A stretch of 64,000 nucleotides of DNA from a virus, in the IMG/VR virus record IMGVR_UViG_3300031787_000075, positions 1 to 64,000 of that record; one strand, written 5' to 3'. The notes beneath the pieces were generated by a model that made no database searches, was not told where the DNA came from, and saw only the letters and a program-made list of their open reading frames with translations. Positions 42,252 through 51,281 of the stretch are shown here, piece by piece. Position numbers and translations under genes: made by a program. The stretch's first letter is position 1. Every line of letters begins with the position of its first letter.

Positions 42252-42755
42252 TTAGTCTAGGATAATCCAATCTTCTGCTAGGGTGTCGCTTCCTGATGGT
42301 GTCCAAGTGGCAATATCTTCTTGGGCTGTTTTTAATGCCCAATAAGCACGATAGGGAACCATTGCGTTTTCTCCAAAGTGTGCTTTCGCTGCACCTGTTT
42401 GAGCGGGGTAACTTGCGGCAGGTACAATGTAGGCGAACATTCCACTTCCGTTCCAACCCAACCTTGCTACTCTCTTACCAGCTTTTGCGGCTTCGGTAGC
42501 GTGTCCAAAGGTTAAATGACCATTGGTTCTGTAACTTTCATCAAATGCTTTGGCAGGACTCCAAGAAATGTAATCATCGCTGTAAGCAACGACATAGCCA
42601 ATTTCGGTAGGGTCTTCATCGTCTGGCACTGACCAACCCTTAAGGTTGCAGTAATCTACTTTCGACATTGGCGCGGCATGGATAGTCTTTGTACCCATGT
42701 GCATTTGTAAGCTGATTTTAGAGCCTTCTTGTGGCCCATCTATAATTTTTGTCAT
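42252..42755 (-). CDS. tad2: Tad2-like anti-Thoeris protein, DUF2829 domain, 167 aa
   Basis: The C-terminal ~90 residues have the DUF2829/Tad2 signature in order: AGKRVARLGWNGSGMF, VPAASYPAQT, VPYRAYWALKT and SDTLAEDWIILD. These are the blocks I know from phage Tad2, which binds the cyclic ADP-ribose-type signal produced by Thoeris defence. The N-terminal ~75 residues form an extra domain (MHMGTKTIHAAPMSKVDY...YISWSPAKAFDESYR) also seen fused to DUF2829 in phages. It lies among other early genes for DNA metabolism. Signal binding is inferred by family. Confidence 0.75.
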   Translation of the reverse strand: MTKIIDGPQEGSKISLQMHMGTKTIHAAPMSKVDYCNLKGWSVPDDEDPTEIGYVVAYSDDYISWSPAKAFDESYRTNGHLTFGHATEAAKAGKRVARLGWNGSGMFAYIVPAASYPAQTGAAKAHFGENAMVPYRAYWALKTAQEDIATWTPSGSDTLAEDWIILD

Positions 42756-42786
42756 AATTTATTGTGTTCAGATTCCTGTTCCCGAT

Positions 42787-43527
42787 TTATAGTTTTTGCA
42801 AGAATTTATGTAGAGCCATGTTCCAACGTGCATCTTCTAAGGCATTATGCTCTTTAGTTATTTTTGGGTAGTTGGGCAAATCTTTAATTGATTTTATAGT
42901 CTTTCCTGCTTCCGACAAAATTCTAAGTTGGTAATCTGTTCTTCTCAATGAACTATAATAGTTTTCAATTTCGTCAAATTTTTGCTTCAAGTCAATACAA
43001 TACTTTGGAAACCCTTTTGGCAGGTCCAGCATCTTGCCAAACAGCCAACAAAAAACCACCCAATCATAGTCTGCATAGTAGCCGTAAAACTTAGGTTCGC
43101 TCTTGTAAGTATCATTGTACTTATCTTCTGTAGATTGATTATAAACAAATTCTTTAATTTCAATTGCTATTTCAGCATTGGTTTTGCCAAAGCTATTTAG
43201 CAGCATTTTCATACTTCCGTAGTTAAACTCTACTCTATTTCTTGCATCTCCATGAACCAACTCTGTGTAAATTTTGACAAGGACATTCTCTCTTATCCAA
43301 TACACTTTCTTCATGCCTCCGTTGTCAATGTCTGGTTTAAGGTCATACCTATTCCAAGCCTCACGCAAGTTAAAATCTTTTGATATAGCATAATACGCTC
43401 TGCCATCTTCTGCCACAATACCTATACTAATTAGGTCAATGGTAGGTTTGGTTTTTCCAAATGGTATTCCCAGAATACGTTTGGTTTGTGTTCCTTCTAG
43501 GAACTCTGTGTCTATATAGTAATTCAT
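42787..43527 (-). CDS. RNase T-like/DUF5051 exonuclease, 246 aa
   Basis: MNYYIDTEFLEG supplies the DxE pair (Asp6, Glu8) of a DEDDh exonuclease. YADYDWVVFCWLFG gives the second Asp, and EHNALEDARWNM the His/Asp pair. This is the Rv2179c-like 3'-5' exoribonuclease pattern (DUF5051). The middle ~70 residues contain an insertion. Likely RNA or DNA turnover. Precedes the Tad2-like gene in transcription. Confidence 0.7.
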   Translation of the reverse strand: MNYYIDTEFLEGTQTKRILGIPFGKTKPTIDLISIGIVAEDGRAYYAISKDFNLREAWNRYDLKPDIDNGGMKKVYWIRENVLVKIYTELVHGDARNRVEFNYGSMKMLLNSFGKTNAEIAIEIKEFVYNQSTEDKYNDTYKSEPKFYGYYADYDWVVFCWLFGKMLDLPKGFPKYCIDLKQKFDEIENYYSSLRRTDYQLRILSEAGKTIKSIKDLPNYPKITKEHNALEDARWNMALHKFLQKL

Positions 43528-43533
43528 GCTTGT

Positions 43534-43782
43534 TTACATATTTTGGTCCAACAGCCTATTGATAGCTAACCAGGTTTCCTTGTCTTTAAAGTAAATCTCC
43601 ATGGTTGTAGCACCTCCTTTTTCGTTCATGAGGTAAATGTCCATGCCGTACAGATTGGTATCGTCTTTATAGAAATAATACCCCTTAAAATCTATTTGGT
43701 TGAAGGTAAACATCACATATCCGTTGACATAAACCTTGATACGACCATTGTAGGTCTTGAATACATATTTTTTCTTGTTCAT
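43534..43782 (-). CDS. Hypothetical protein, 82 aa
   Basis: Small beta-rich protein with aromatic/Lys residues (KTYNGRIKVYVNGYVMFTF, GGATTMEIYFKDKET). Unknown. 3 nt gap from the next upstream gene. Confidence 0.4.
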   Translation of the reverse strand: MNKKKYVFKTYNGRIKVYVNGYVMFTFNQIDFKGYYFYKDDTNLYGMDIYLMNEKGGATTMEIYFKDKETWLAINRLLDQNM

Positions 43783-43785
43783 GAT

Positions 43786-44037
43786 TTAGAATTTTAAATG
43801 GTTTTCTTTGGGTACGCCTCTTCTGTCGTATGCAGGAATAAGTCTAACACCGCCATCGTTATGGATAATGAACATATATTGGGAGTTGTTATACATCAAC
43901 TCTTGAATATGCCTAATAATATGATTGCCTCGGTCTATCCTTTGTTTTAACTCCGAAATTTCCTTTTCTTTCTGATTGGCTAAGCTACTTGTGTATTTTA
44001 GCTTAAACATCAAGTTATTGTGCTTTCTTATGCTCAT
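43786..44037 (-). CDS. Hypothetical coiled-coil protein, 83 aa
   Basis: GAGGAGG is 7 nt before the ATG. Helical (LANQKEKEISELKQRIDRGNH), then a beta tail ending YDRRGVPKENHLKF. Unknown. Confidence 0.45.
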   Translation of the reverse strand: MSIRKHNNLMFKLKYTSSLANQKEKEISELKQRIDRGNHIIRHIQELMYNNSQYMFIIHNDGGVRLIPAYDRRGVPKENHLKF

Positions 44038-44038
44038 T

Positions 44039-44344
44039 TTACACCTCCTCTATTTGTAGCCCCCAAAATCTATGCGTTTCACTTTGTGTCATAAACGATT
44101 GAAACGATTTGAAGGCAAAGTTGTATTTTAAATTTTCAAAGTTTTTAGGGTCTGTTTCTGCAAAAAACATCATGTAGTATATAAATGCTGCCATGTCTTT
44201 AGTTTTTGCCTCGATAATCTTTTCAGGGAAAATGTCTGGATGCCCATCCATACCGCTTGCCAAATAAAAATAAGATATTTTAAACCGCTTAAGCTTAGCC
44301 TGATGTTTTTCAAGAGTGTCTTTGTATTTTTCTGTTCTATCCAT
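44039..44344 (-). CDS. Hypothetical protein, 101 aa
   Basis: N-terminal charged helix, then beta/aromatic (YFYLASGMDGHPDIFPEKIIEA) and a helix with FAFKSFQSF. Unknown, one base before the next gene. Confidence 0.4.
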   Translation of the reverse strand: MDRTEKYKDTLEKHQAKLKRFKISYFYLASGMDGHPDIFPEKIIEAKTKDMAAFIYYMMFFAETDPKNFENLKYNFAFKSFQSFMTQSETHRFWGLQIEEV

Positions 44345-44355
44345 TTTATTTCCTA

Positions 44356-44547
44356 CTATTCTGTTTGTCCGTTAAGCATTTTTAAGTGATTGCCTGACAA
44401 TACACCCTTGTTTTCAATCTCAATCTTCCTATCCCTGGCATAGATTACCATTTCTCCAATATCCTTGAATGTTTTTCTAAAGCTGTTGTTATCGCTGTCC
44501 TCCAATACACAGGTGGCGCCCACGATTTTGATTTTTGCCTTTTTCAT
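44356..44547 (-). CDS. Hypothetical protein, 63 aa
   Basis: Small basic beta-type protein (KAKIKIVGATCVLEDSDNN). Its ATG overlaps the stop of the helicase gene by one base, so it is translationally coupled. Unknown. Confidence 0.4.
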   Translation of the reverse strand: MKKAKIKIVGATCVLEDSDNNSFRKTFKDIGEMVIYARDRKIEIENKGVLSGNHLKMLNGQTE

Positions 44548-45977
44548 TATTTATTAACTATTAGTTTACAGAATTTACTCGCTCTTGTGATTGAGGTGTA
44601 TAAAATACGATTTCTTTCCTCTAGGTTAGGATTTCTTACTATATCCGCAACATCCACATATACTCTTTCGTATGTGCTGCCTTGGCTTTTATGTGCTGTA
44701 ATAGCATAGGCGTAGCTGTAATCGATGAAAAAGTCTTTGGCTTTATAAAATTGCATCCAAAACCATTTTCTCTTTATTGGAGGCGCAAACTTGGCTGAAT
44801 TAACCAATGAGTTTAATATCTTCTTGTAGGCATCCTTTTGGTCTTCCCTCAAAATATGTATATCCATCTCCACGTCTTTATTGGCATCAAAATCAAAGTA
44901 TTTAACCTTGGTTTCATAGCCCCAAACCTCTGTTTCGATATGCTCATTAGTAGAAAATGCCTTTTCCTTGAAACTTAAAACCATCATTTCTGTGTTAGAG
45001 TTCAACAATATTTTCTCTCCCTCCATTACTGGCTTATTGTTGATAATCAACTCGCCTTCAATTAGCTGTTTTAAGTCTATGCTAGGCAGCTTATGGTAAA
45101 ATCCCCTTATAATCCTGTTCCAAGAATCTACCTGAACATTTCTGTAAGCTATTACCTTGGCGTATTCAGAATTTGATTTTATTTCTTCGCCACCAAAAAC
45201 TCGTTTAACCTCATTCTTTAAAGTTTCCTTACTCTCAATAAAGGCAGTGTTTATTACCTCTAAGTCGTTTTCGGAATTGAACTGGTTAAAATCTATGTAG
45301 CTGCTATTAATATTCTCTCTGACATATATAGAGCTGGAAAGTATTTTACTTTCATCTGCCTGCCTCATAATCTTAGTTAACTCCAATACCTCAATGCCGT
45401 AAAAATCGGGCCTTATAAATGGCTCACAATCCACCTTACCAACTGGAGGAATCTGTTTAGGATCTCCCATGAAAATTATTTTAATGATGTGGCTGCCCCC
45501 AAACCTATGGTTAGAACTATTCTTCTTTGGGTCAATAGCCTCCAATAAGTCGTAAAACAATTCATCATTAAGCATTGAAACCTCGTCAATAACTACAATG
45601 TCGTAATTGCCAATCTCAACATTTTTTCCCGGCAGAAACAATTCGTTGCCATCATCGTCATAGCTAACCTTTACCCCTAATAATTTGTGAATGGTGGAAA
45701 AGTCTAATATGTCTTTAGCTTCCTCTGGAGTCGATTTCTTTAAAACCGTAACAGCTTTATTGGTTGGTGCTGTCAAACATATCTTTTTCCTCTTATTCTT
45801 ATTTTTAAAGTATTGAAGGCATCTAACAATGGTATATGTCTTACCTGTGCCTGCAAACCCCTTTAAGCATATCAACTGCCTGTTAGGGTCTTCCAAAAAT
45901 TCAACTAGGCCATTGAAAGCCTTATTTTGGTCCTCATTTAAACCACCGCTATAATCCTCTTTATTCACCTCTTTCAT
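44547..45977 (-). CDS. RecD/Dda-like SF1 helicase, 476 aa
   Basis: Walker A GFAGTGKTYT (residues ~39-48), TAPTNKAV motif Ia, Walker B VVIDEVSML, motif III GDPKQIPPVG, and the C-terminal UvrD_C_2 signature AITAHKSQGSTYERVYVD. This is an SF1B helicase of the Dda/RecD2 type, moving 5' to 3' on DNA and used for replication initiation, fork progress or recombination. Length fits Dda. Followed (upstream) by the RecT gene. Confidence 0.85.
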   Translation of the reverse strand: MKEVNKEDYSGGLNEDQNKAFNGLVEFLEDPNRQLICLKGFAGTGKTYTIVRCLQYFKNKNKRKKICLTAPTNKAVTVLKKSTPEEAKDILDFSTIHKLLGVKVSYDDDGNELFLPGKNVEIGNYDIVVIDEVSMLNDELFYDLLEAIDPKKNSSNHRFGGSHIIKIIFMGDPKQIPPVGKVDCEPFIRPDFYGIEVLELTKIMRQADESKILSSSIYVRENINSSYIDFNQFNSENDLEVINTAFIESKETLKNEVKRVFGGEEIKSNSEYAKVIAYRNVQVDSWNRIIRGFYHKLPSIDLKQLIEGELIINNKPVMEGEKILLNSNTEMMVLSFKEKAFSTNEHIETEVWGYETKVKYFDFDANKDVEMDIHILREDQKDAYKKILNSLVNSAKFAPPIKRKWFWMQFYKAKDFFIDYSYAYAITAHKSQGSTYERVYVDVADIVRNPNLEERNRILYTSITRASKFCKLIVNK

Positions 45978-46019
45978 TTCTGTACTAAATTAGATAGGGG
46001 AGCATGAACTCCCCTATTT

Positions 46020-47327
46020 TTATGAATTAATAAACCTTTCTACAATTACAGATGGAGCGTTGTCCAAAAAGTCTTGGAAATCTTTGTAGCCATTAGTTAT
46101 GGCAAAGGTTTCCCCAACAACGCTGTCCTTGCCTGCCTTAGAAATTAACTCCAATACATAGCCGCTACCATCAAAATCCCTTGGCGCTTCCGGAATGGCC
46201 ATTTCAGATGTTTGAGGAATTTCACTTGCTTCTGCAGGCACTTTTTGTTCTAATTCAGGAAACACAACCTGCCCAAAATGGTCTAAGCATAAAGCCTTGT
46301 ATCCGCTGCCATTTGGCTTCATATACATTAGAATGATGCCCGCAATCCTTAACGTGGATTTTGTTTTGGTAAACTCCAAAAAATTTGTAAGGCTGTCAAA
46401 ACCTTGTTTCTTAAACTCTTGGTTTAGGTAGTCTAAAACAGCATCCTTGTTTTTTGAAATAAATTCTACAACGCTTTCATCAGTCAATGCCTCTAGCTTG
46501 TTTTCAAATGATGGCTCCTGAATTTTGGTTTCAACAACCTTTGGTTCCTGGACCGGAGGCGCTACCTCTTCTTTTTTAGGTTCAGTCTTTTTTTCTGCGG
46601 CAGTAGCGGTCCTGCTTCTAGAAGCACTTTTTAAAGCTGCATCCTCCATTTTCTCTTGAACACTTAAATCGGCATTGGTGGATACTTGAACGCCTGTATT
46701 AGTAACAGCTTCCACTTTCAGGCTTTCTTTGCCATAATCTTCTGCCTCCTCTAGCGTAACCATACCTTGTAAAACATCAGGAAAAAGGTCACGACATAGG
46801 AAGCCTAGCGCCCTGTACTTTAACATTCTCTTAGGGTACTTGTACCATGCAGAATACTTTAGATTTCCGTTTCTGCTTGCGGCTTCATCAGTAATCCAAA
46901 GCCCTGCTCTTTTAGCCTCTAAAATAGTGAAAGTGGCAGTCTTAGTTTCCTTGGTGTCTTTTCTTGAAGCTGTAATTTTAAAGCCAAAATTATCTCCTTG
47001 GCCAACCTCTTCTTCCACCCACTTGTCACATAGGCCCGAAGACATAATTAACGCCTTGGCTCCATCTCCTTTAATTGACAAGGTATTGTTTACTGGAACA
47101 ATTTGTTGAATGGCTTGAAGGTCTGACATACCAACTTCTTTTCCCATTTGAATAACCAATAAACAGGCTTGTGCAGAACCATCTTTTGGTTTTCCATTTT
47201 CGTAATAATGCTTTGGAAGCATACCCGACTTTACTAATCCTTCTGCATACACTAATGCAGATTTTAGGCTCTCTAAAGCCTTCTCTACAAACCCTAATTG
47301 GGGCTTACTTGATTTTGCTAACTCCAT
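46020..47327 (-). CDS. recT: RecT-family recombinase, 435 aa
   Basis: The first ~200 residues carry RecT core motifs: SGMLPKHYYENGKPKDG, QIVPVNNTLSIKGDGAKALIM, AGLWITDEAASRN and KYPKRMLKYRALGFLCRDLFPDVL. An added long Glu/Lys/Pro-rich linker (residues ~205-265) and a C-terminal domain follow. It anneals single strands, probably with the YqaJ exonuclease at 49792-50931 and the SSB at 47957-48409. Together these resemble a phage Red-type recombination module. Confidence 0.8.
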   Translation of the reverse strand: MELAKSSKPQLGFVEKALESLKSALVYAEGLVKSGMLPKHYYENGKPKDGSAQACLLVIQMGKEVGMSDLQAIQQIVPVNNTLSIKGDGAKALIMSSGLCDKWVEEEVGQGDNFGFKITASRKDTKETKTATFTILEAKRAGLWITDEAASRNGNLKYSAWYKYPKRMLKYRALGFLCRDLFPDVLQGMVTLEEAEDYGKESLKVEAVTNTGVQVSTNADLSVQEKMEDAALKSASRSRTATAAEKKTEPKKEEVAPPVQEPKVVETKIQEPSFENKLEALTDESVVEFISKNKDAVLDYLNQEFKKQGFDSLTNFLEFTKTKSTLRIAGIILMYMKPNGSGYKALCLDHFGQVVFPELEQKVPAEASEIPQTSEMAIPEAPRDFDGSGYVLELISKAGKDSVVGETFAITNGYKDFQDFLDNAPSVIVERFINS

Positions 47328-47625
47328 GTTTTTTATTTAAAATTTTCTTGTTTTTCTTGCTTGCAATGACAATTCCTTTTCTTACCACATACTGATTTAG
47401 TAGTCCTTGGCTCAAATACGCCTTAATTCTTTCTCCAGTATCCATTTTGGTTGACTTGTCTTTGTCAACCATTATGTACTTACCAGATCCAATATACATT
47501 AAATCGTTTTTGCCTGACACCACTAAATCACCTAACTGTCGGTCTTTATGGAAAGGCATATCAATTTTGATAATAGGCTTCCTGCTGAAAGTTCTAATAC
47601 CCCAAAACCAAATCCTTTTTATCAT
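47305..47625 (-). CDS. Hypothetical protein, 106 aa
   Basis: Basic (many Lys), beta core (GDLVVSGKNDLMYIGSGKYIM). Overlaps the RecT gene by 23 nt and the upstream gene by 4 nt. Possibly an accessory to recombination. Unknown. Confidence 0.45.
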   Translation of the reverse strand: MIKRIWFWGIRTFSRKPIIKIDMPFHKDRQLGDLVVSGKNDLMYIGSGKYIMVDKDKSTKMDTGERIKAYLSQGLLNQYVVRKGIVIASKKNKKILNKKHGVSKIK

Positions 47626-47921
47626 AGCTGTGTTAATGATTGGCCTTGGAAACTCATATACACTTTACCCTCCTTTGAACTGCCTCTATAAGTAACCGTA
47701 ACCATGTAGTTCTTACCAGCTTTTACCATGGCAGGAATGTGAGAGTTTTGGCCAACGAAATCTACGGCCACAAATTGAAATCGGTCTTTTTCAGGAACCC
47801 TAAAAATAACCTTTCTTAAAGGAATACTTGTTTGTCTTCCAATATCCTTTAAATCATCTACTGATACGGCTTCTGCCACAAAACTAAAACTATCGTTTGC
47901 TAAATTTACTTGTTGATTCAT
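47622..47921 (-). CDS. Hypothetical OB-fold-like protein, 99 aa
   Basis: I start at 47921 (MNQQVNLANDSFSF). Residues ~35-99 (IPLRKVIFRVPEKDRFQFVAVDF...KNYMVTVTYRGSSKEGKVYMSF) look like a small OB-fold, in the manner of DUF3127-type proteins. Next to SSB, so nucleic-acid binding is plausible. A promoter-like sequence lies right at the start. Confidence 0.45.
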   Translation of the reverse strand: MNQQVNLANDSFSFVAEAVSVDDLKDIGRQTSIPLRKVIFRVPEKDRFQFVAVDFVGQNSHIPAMVKAGKNYMVTVTYRGSSKEGKVYMSFQGQSLTQL

Positions 47922-47925
47922 ATTA

Positions 47926-47955
47926 CAAAAATATAGGTTTTTACAATATTTCAAA
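47926..47955 (-). promoter_or_regulatory. Candidate promoter, almost leaderless
   Basis: Minus-strand TTTG (47952-47955), 18 nt and TATTTTTG (47926-47933) match the consensus. Expected transcription start falls on or next to the ATG at 47921. The same stretch (ATTACAAAAATAT at 47922-47934) resembles the ATTAC operator-like repeats at 30396-30433 and 31503-31528. Confidence 0.35.
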
Positions 47956-47956
47956 A

Positions 47957-48409
47957 TTAAAATGGCAAATCATCTTCCGGTTCTGAATTTGGAACCAATG
48001 ATGGCTGTGTTGTTGGATTATCAACCACATATTCAGAAGCCTTATTTTCTTGCTGTGGCTTTTGAGAATCGTCTTTCTTGCTGTCTAGCAATAAGATTTC
48101 TGAAACCCTTAACTCTAAAATAGCCTCTGCAACATTGTTTTTATTCATGTACGCTCTGGCAGAAGCTTTGCCCTCAACCATTACATGAGTGCCTTTTTTT
48201 AGAAACTGCGTTATGGCTTGACTCTCATTTTGACCAAAAAACTTAGAGCAACTAACCCAAGTGGTTTGCTGCTTTTTCTCTCCAGTCTTTGAATCCTTCC
48301 ACACCTCTGTTGTGGCAACACTAAAGTTTAGGACCACACTTCCGCTTGTTAGCGTTTTTAGGTCGGCATCACCTCCAAGGTGGCCAACAATTCTTAATAC
48401 ATTTCTCAT
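47957..48409 (-). CDS. ssb: Single-stranded DNA-binding protein, 150 aa
   Basis: OB-fold start MRNVLRIVGHLGGDADLK, GSVVLNFSVAT, TTWVSCSKFFG, KKGTHVMVEGKASAR, ending in an acidic Pro-Asn-rich tail with the EDDLPF tip that recruits partner proteins. Length normal. Overlaps the RuvC-like gene by 4 nt. Acts in replication and recombination. Confidence 0.9.
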   Translation of the reverse strand: MRNVLRIVGHLGGDADLKTLTSGSVVLNFSVATTEVWKDSKTGEKKQQTTWVSCSKFFGQNESQAITQFLKKGTHVMVEGKASARAYMNKNNVAEAILELRVSEILLLDSKKDDSQKPQQENKASEYVVDNPTTQPSLVPNSEPEDDLPF

Positions 48410-48897
48410 TTTGTTTCCTTTATTTTTTTACAATAATTTGCTATTAATAGGGCATCGGCCATGTCGTTGGTGATTTTGATTTTTGGCCATAACTGCTCTG
48501 CCCTTTGTTTTAGGTTTCTCTTATGGTCGGTTTGGCTTTCGGTTTTGGCATCTTTCTTTATTCCATAATACTTCTGCCATGTTTGAGGAACATAAAACTC
48601 GGATGGTATGTATGTGGCAGTTAAGAAAGCTTTTAACTTGCCATTATTCTCTCCAAAAACAAACATGGTTTGAGCGCCCATTTTCCTTGCCTCTCCATCT
48701 TCTCCTTTGGCAGGCATGGCCCAAACCTTTTCCATGACAGCAAAACAATCGTACTTGAATGACAATGCGCTCAAAAACTCATAGATTTCTTGGTCTGTTG
48801 CCTTGGCAAATCTTAGGTAAGTTATTTCACCGCTTTCTGTTATAGCCGCTATCGCTCCACTTGCTCCAGGGTCTATTCCTATATAGCACTTTTCCAT
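48406..48897 (-). CDS. RuvC-like Holliday-junction resolvase, 163 aa
   Basis: RNase H-fold nuclease: GIDPGASGAIA supplies the first Asp, VMEKVWAM the Glu, and NDMADALLIANYC the last Asp. Typical length for phage RuvC-like (Ydc2) resolvases. It would resolve branched replication/recombination intermediates before packaging. It shares one base with the next gene upstream (48897). Confidence 0.85.
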   Translation of the reverse strand: MEKCYIGIDPGASGAIAAITESGEITYLRFAKATDQEIYEFLSALSFKYDCFAVMEKVWAMPAKGEDGEARKMGAQTMFVFGENNGKLKAFLTATYIPSEFYVPQTWQKYYGIKKDAKTESQTDHKRNLKQRAEQLWPKIKITNDMADALLIANYCKKIKETK

Positions 48898-49781
48898 TAA
48901 AATTCTGCGTTTTCGTCAATGATTTTAGAAATAGAAGCTGCGATTAGAGTTCTTACGTCTTCACTCAATTTGCCATCAAGGACAAATGAATACCCTGCAT
49001 ACGAAAATGTTTGATTTTGTTGGATCATTGGTGCGGTATGAGCGCTTGTTGAACCCGGTATTGGATTTCTAACTTGTTCTGCAGGAAGAGTATCTTTTGG
49101 CGTATGAGGATAAACCGAATGTCCGTTTTGATAAACATCAGGTATGGTTTTAACACTTTCTTGTGTCAACTCCTCTTCTTCAAACTGCACCTCCTGAATT
49201 TGCTCTAATTCAGCTTTTTCAGCCTCCTCCTCTTTCTTCTTTTGGGCCAAGGCAGCCTCTAAAGCAATCTTATGACTAGAAATGGCAGATTTTAACGCGC
49301 TTACGTTTTGATTGATTTCATCCTTAAACTCTTCGCCATCATAGGTGAACTCCCAATTAATCAAATCCTGCTCCATTTGATTTAATTCATCGATTTCTGT
49401 TTTCTGAAACACAGATATTAACCTGTTTTTTAAACCTTCGATAACTTTCTTATGCTTATCCACCCTCTCTTTTTCAATATTCTCTATTGCCTGAACATTT
49501 TTCTGTATTTCATCTTCGACCGGCTTGATTACGGCAACCAATTCTGTTTCTCGCTCGTCATTAATCTTTTTGGCCTTGTTTAAAGCATCTTTGTTGGCTT
49601 TAGCAATTCTCTGTATCTCCAATCTCTTTCGATACAATACAAGGCGCTTTTCATTCATTTCCTTGCAATTGTCTGCAGTAACTACTAATCCCCTAAAATC
49701 CTTTACAAACTCTTGTAATTCGGATTTTTGTTGTTCGAACGGAGTTAATACAACTAACTCCTTTTTTTCTTCATTGTTCAT
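48897..49781 (-). CDS. DUF1351-like coiled-coil protein, 294 aa
   Basis: Long charged coiled coil (residues ~10-215), with a Glu/Gln-rich section, a Pro/Thr/Gly linker, and an end IIDENAEF that is acidic with a terminal aromatic. DUF1351-type phage proteins sit beside YqaJ and RecT genes, as here. Probably an accessory of the recombination complex. Confidence 0.55.
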   Translation of the reverse strand: MNNEEKKELVVLTPFEQQKSELQEFVKDFRGLVVTADNCKEMNEKRLVLYRKRLEIQRIAKANKDALNKAKKINDERETELVAVIKPVEDEIQKNVQAIENIEKERVDKHKKVIEGLKNRLISVFQKTEIDELNQMEQDLINWEFTYDGEEFKDEINQNVSALKSAISSHKIALEAALAQKKKEEEAEKAELEQIQEVQFEEEELTQESVKTIPDVYQNGHSVYPHTPKDTLPAEQVRNPIPGSTSAHTAPMIQQNQTFSYAGYSFVLDGKLSEDVRTLIAASISKIIDENAEF

Positions 49782-49791
49782 ATATGTTTAA

Positions 49792-50931
49792 TTAAAGGTT
49801 GTTCAATATCTGTGATACCAATCTCTTGGCTTTGGCCTGAATTTCTTCCAACGACTCTCCTTTTGGTTTGGCTTTAAAACCAACAAAATCTAATGTGTGG
49901 GTCTTTCCGTTTCCTTTTATGTAATACCTTAATTTACCATCGCTGCCTGCATCCATATACTCTATACCTCTTAGGGCAAATTCTCTTCTTATTTGGTTCT
50001 CAAAAGCATCTATTTCAGCCTGAATTTCTTTGACAGCTGCGGTTAGCTTAACCCTAGATATGGCATTTTCATATACATCTTCCGGCATCTTTTCCAGCTC
50101 TTTTTGTTTCTGAAACTTCTCGCTGTAAAACTTTTTGTATAAAGGATTTTCATCAGGCAATGGCAAAATAGAGTCGATATGACTTTGTATCTTTTCCTTT
50201 TCTGAATAAGGTGCATTTTCTTTTGTAAACACAAGTTTCTTTACGGTTTCAATTGTATTCCAAGCCTCTTCACTCTTCTCCAAAATTATATTTACTATAA
50301 CCTGGCTTAACTCTAATGGTTGAACTATAAATTCTGTTCCATTTTTTAGCATGGCAAATTCGCAATACTCCACGCCAAAAATCATCATTTCTTGATTGGC
50401 CTGAAAAATGTATTGAGGAGGAACACCACTAACCCACTTGTCGTTATGGAACCCTGAAATAATCTTTGACTCTACCGGAAATCCTATTGGCATTTGTTCG
50501 GCAGTTATAAGGTTAATAGAACCAGGTAGCGCCCAACCATCTGTACTTGTAAATAGTCTTGGATACTTTTTATTGGTCATGTAGCCGCTGAATTGGCTCA
50601 TTTCGCGTATAATCTTATTCGCTACATAATTTTCTACCCATGACCTGCCATTTCCATCCCAATGCTTCCAACGCCTCAAAATACCTGCCTCTGCTAATAA
50701 ACCCGCTACCATGCTTTCGTTCATGACATTTTCCTGCCTTAAACCTACCTTTTCCTCAATTAACTGTGGCAATATCTTCCATTCCGAAGCCCCAGTCACA
50801 ACACCTATCTCGGATGCGCCAAAACCTCTATTTCTGAACTCAAACCACTCCTTAGAATGGGTTTTAATGTTGTAATGTGTGCAATCAGGGTTTAATCTCC
50901 ATGGCTTGCCCTCAAATTTTGTCTGTGTCAT
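49792..50931 (-). CDS. YqaJ-type recombination exonuclease, 379 aa
   Basis: WFEFRNRGFGASEIGVVTG (residues ~31-49) and the catalytic GFPVESKIISG (Glu-x-Lys) with PPQYIFQANQEMM match the lambda-exonuclease/YqaJ family. The C-terminal ~150 residues are helical. It would resect dsDNA 5' ends for RecT. Overlaps the preceding small gene by 4 nt. Confidence 0.75.
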   Translation of the reverse strand: MTQTKFEGKPWRLNPDCTHYNIKTHSKEWFEFRNRGFGASEIGVVTGASEWKILPQLIEEKVGLRQENVMNESMVAGLLAEAGILRRWKHWDGNGRSWVENYVANKIIREMSQFSGYMTNKKYPRLFTSTDGWALPGSINLITAEQMPIGFPVESKIISGFHNDKWVSGVPPQYIFQANQEMMIFGVEYCEFAMLKNGTEFIVQPLELSQVIVNIILEKSEEAWNTIETVKKLVFTKENAPYSEKEKIQSHIDSILPLPDENPLYKKFYSEKFQKQKELEKMPEDVYENAISRVKLTAAVKEIQAEIDAFENQIRREFALRGIEYMDAGSDGKLRYYIKGNGKTHTLDFVGFKAKPKGESLEEIQAKAKRLVSQILNNL

Positions 50932-51278
50932 AATTTGTAATCCTCAATATCTTTAATTTTAATCATTTGTTCCTTGATCCATTCCAATTCCTTTTTTTGA
51001 ATAGGCATTAAAACATCTCTTTGCCCAATCTTAAATTGGTCCATCTTATTAACTACCATTTCTGCCATCGCTAAAAAGTCCATATTTATAACTCTAGCCC
51101 TTTCCAATGCAGAAGCAACCTGCTCCAACAACTCTTCTTGTGATGCTATTTTTTTGTATTGAGAATTGCCCGGTCTTTGGCTTATCGGAAAGTCTTGCTT
51201 CCTTTTTTTAGCCATGTCCACTATTTCAGTTCTAAATCTCTCAATCAAATCTAATGTTATGTCGGTTTTAGCTGCCAT
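50928..51278 (-). CDS. Hypothetical helical protein, 116 aa
   Basis: All-helical, basic/acidic alternating (LLEQVASALERARVINMDFLAMAEM). Four-base overlap with the exonuclease gene, 3 nt after the primase-helicase stop. Unknown. Confidence 0.45.
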   Translation of the reverse strand: MAAKTDITLDLIERFRTEIVDMAKKRKQDFPISQRPGNSQYKKIASQEELLEQVASALERARVINMDFLAMAEMVVNKMDQFKIGQRDVLMPIQKKELEWIKEQMIKIKDIEDYKL

Positions 51279-51281
51279 ATC

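Noticed and set aside
42217-42456. 79-codon frame within the Tad2-like gene
   Set aside because: Same strand, wrong phase, overlapping fully with a recognisable domain.
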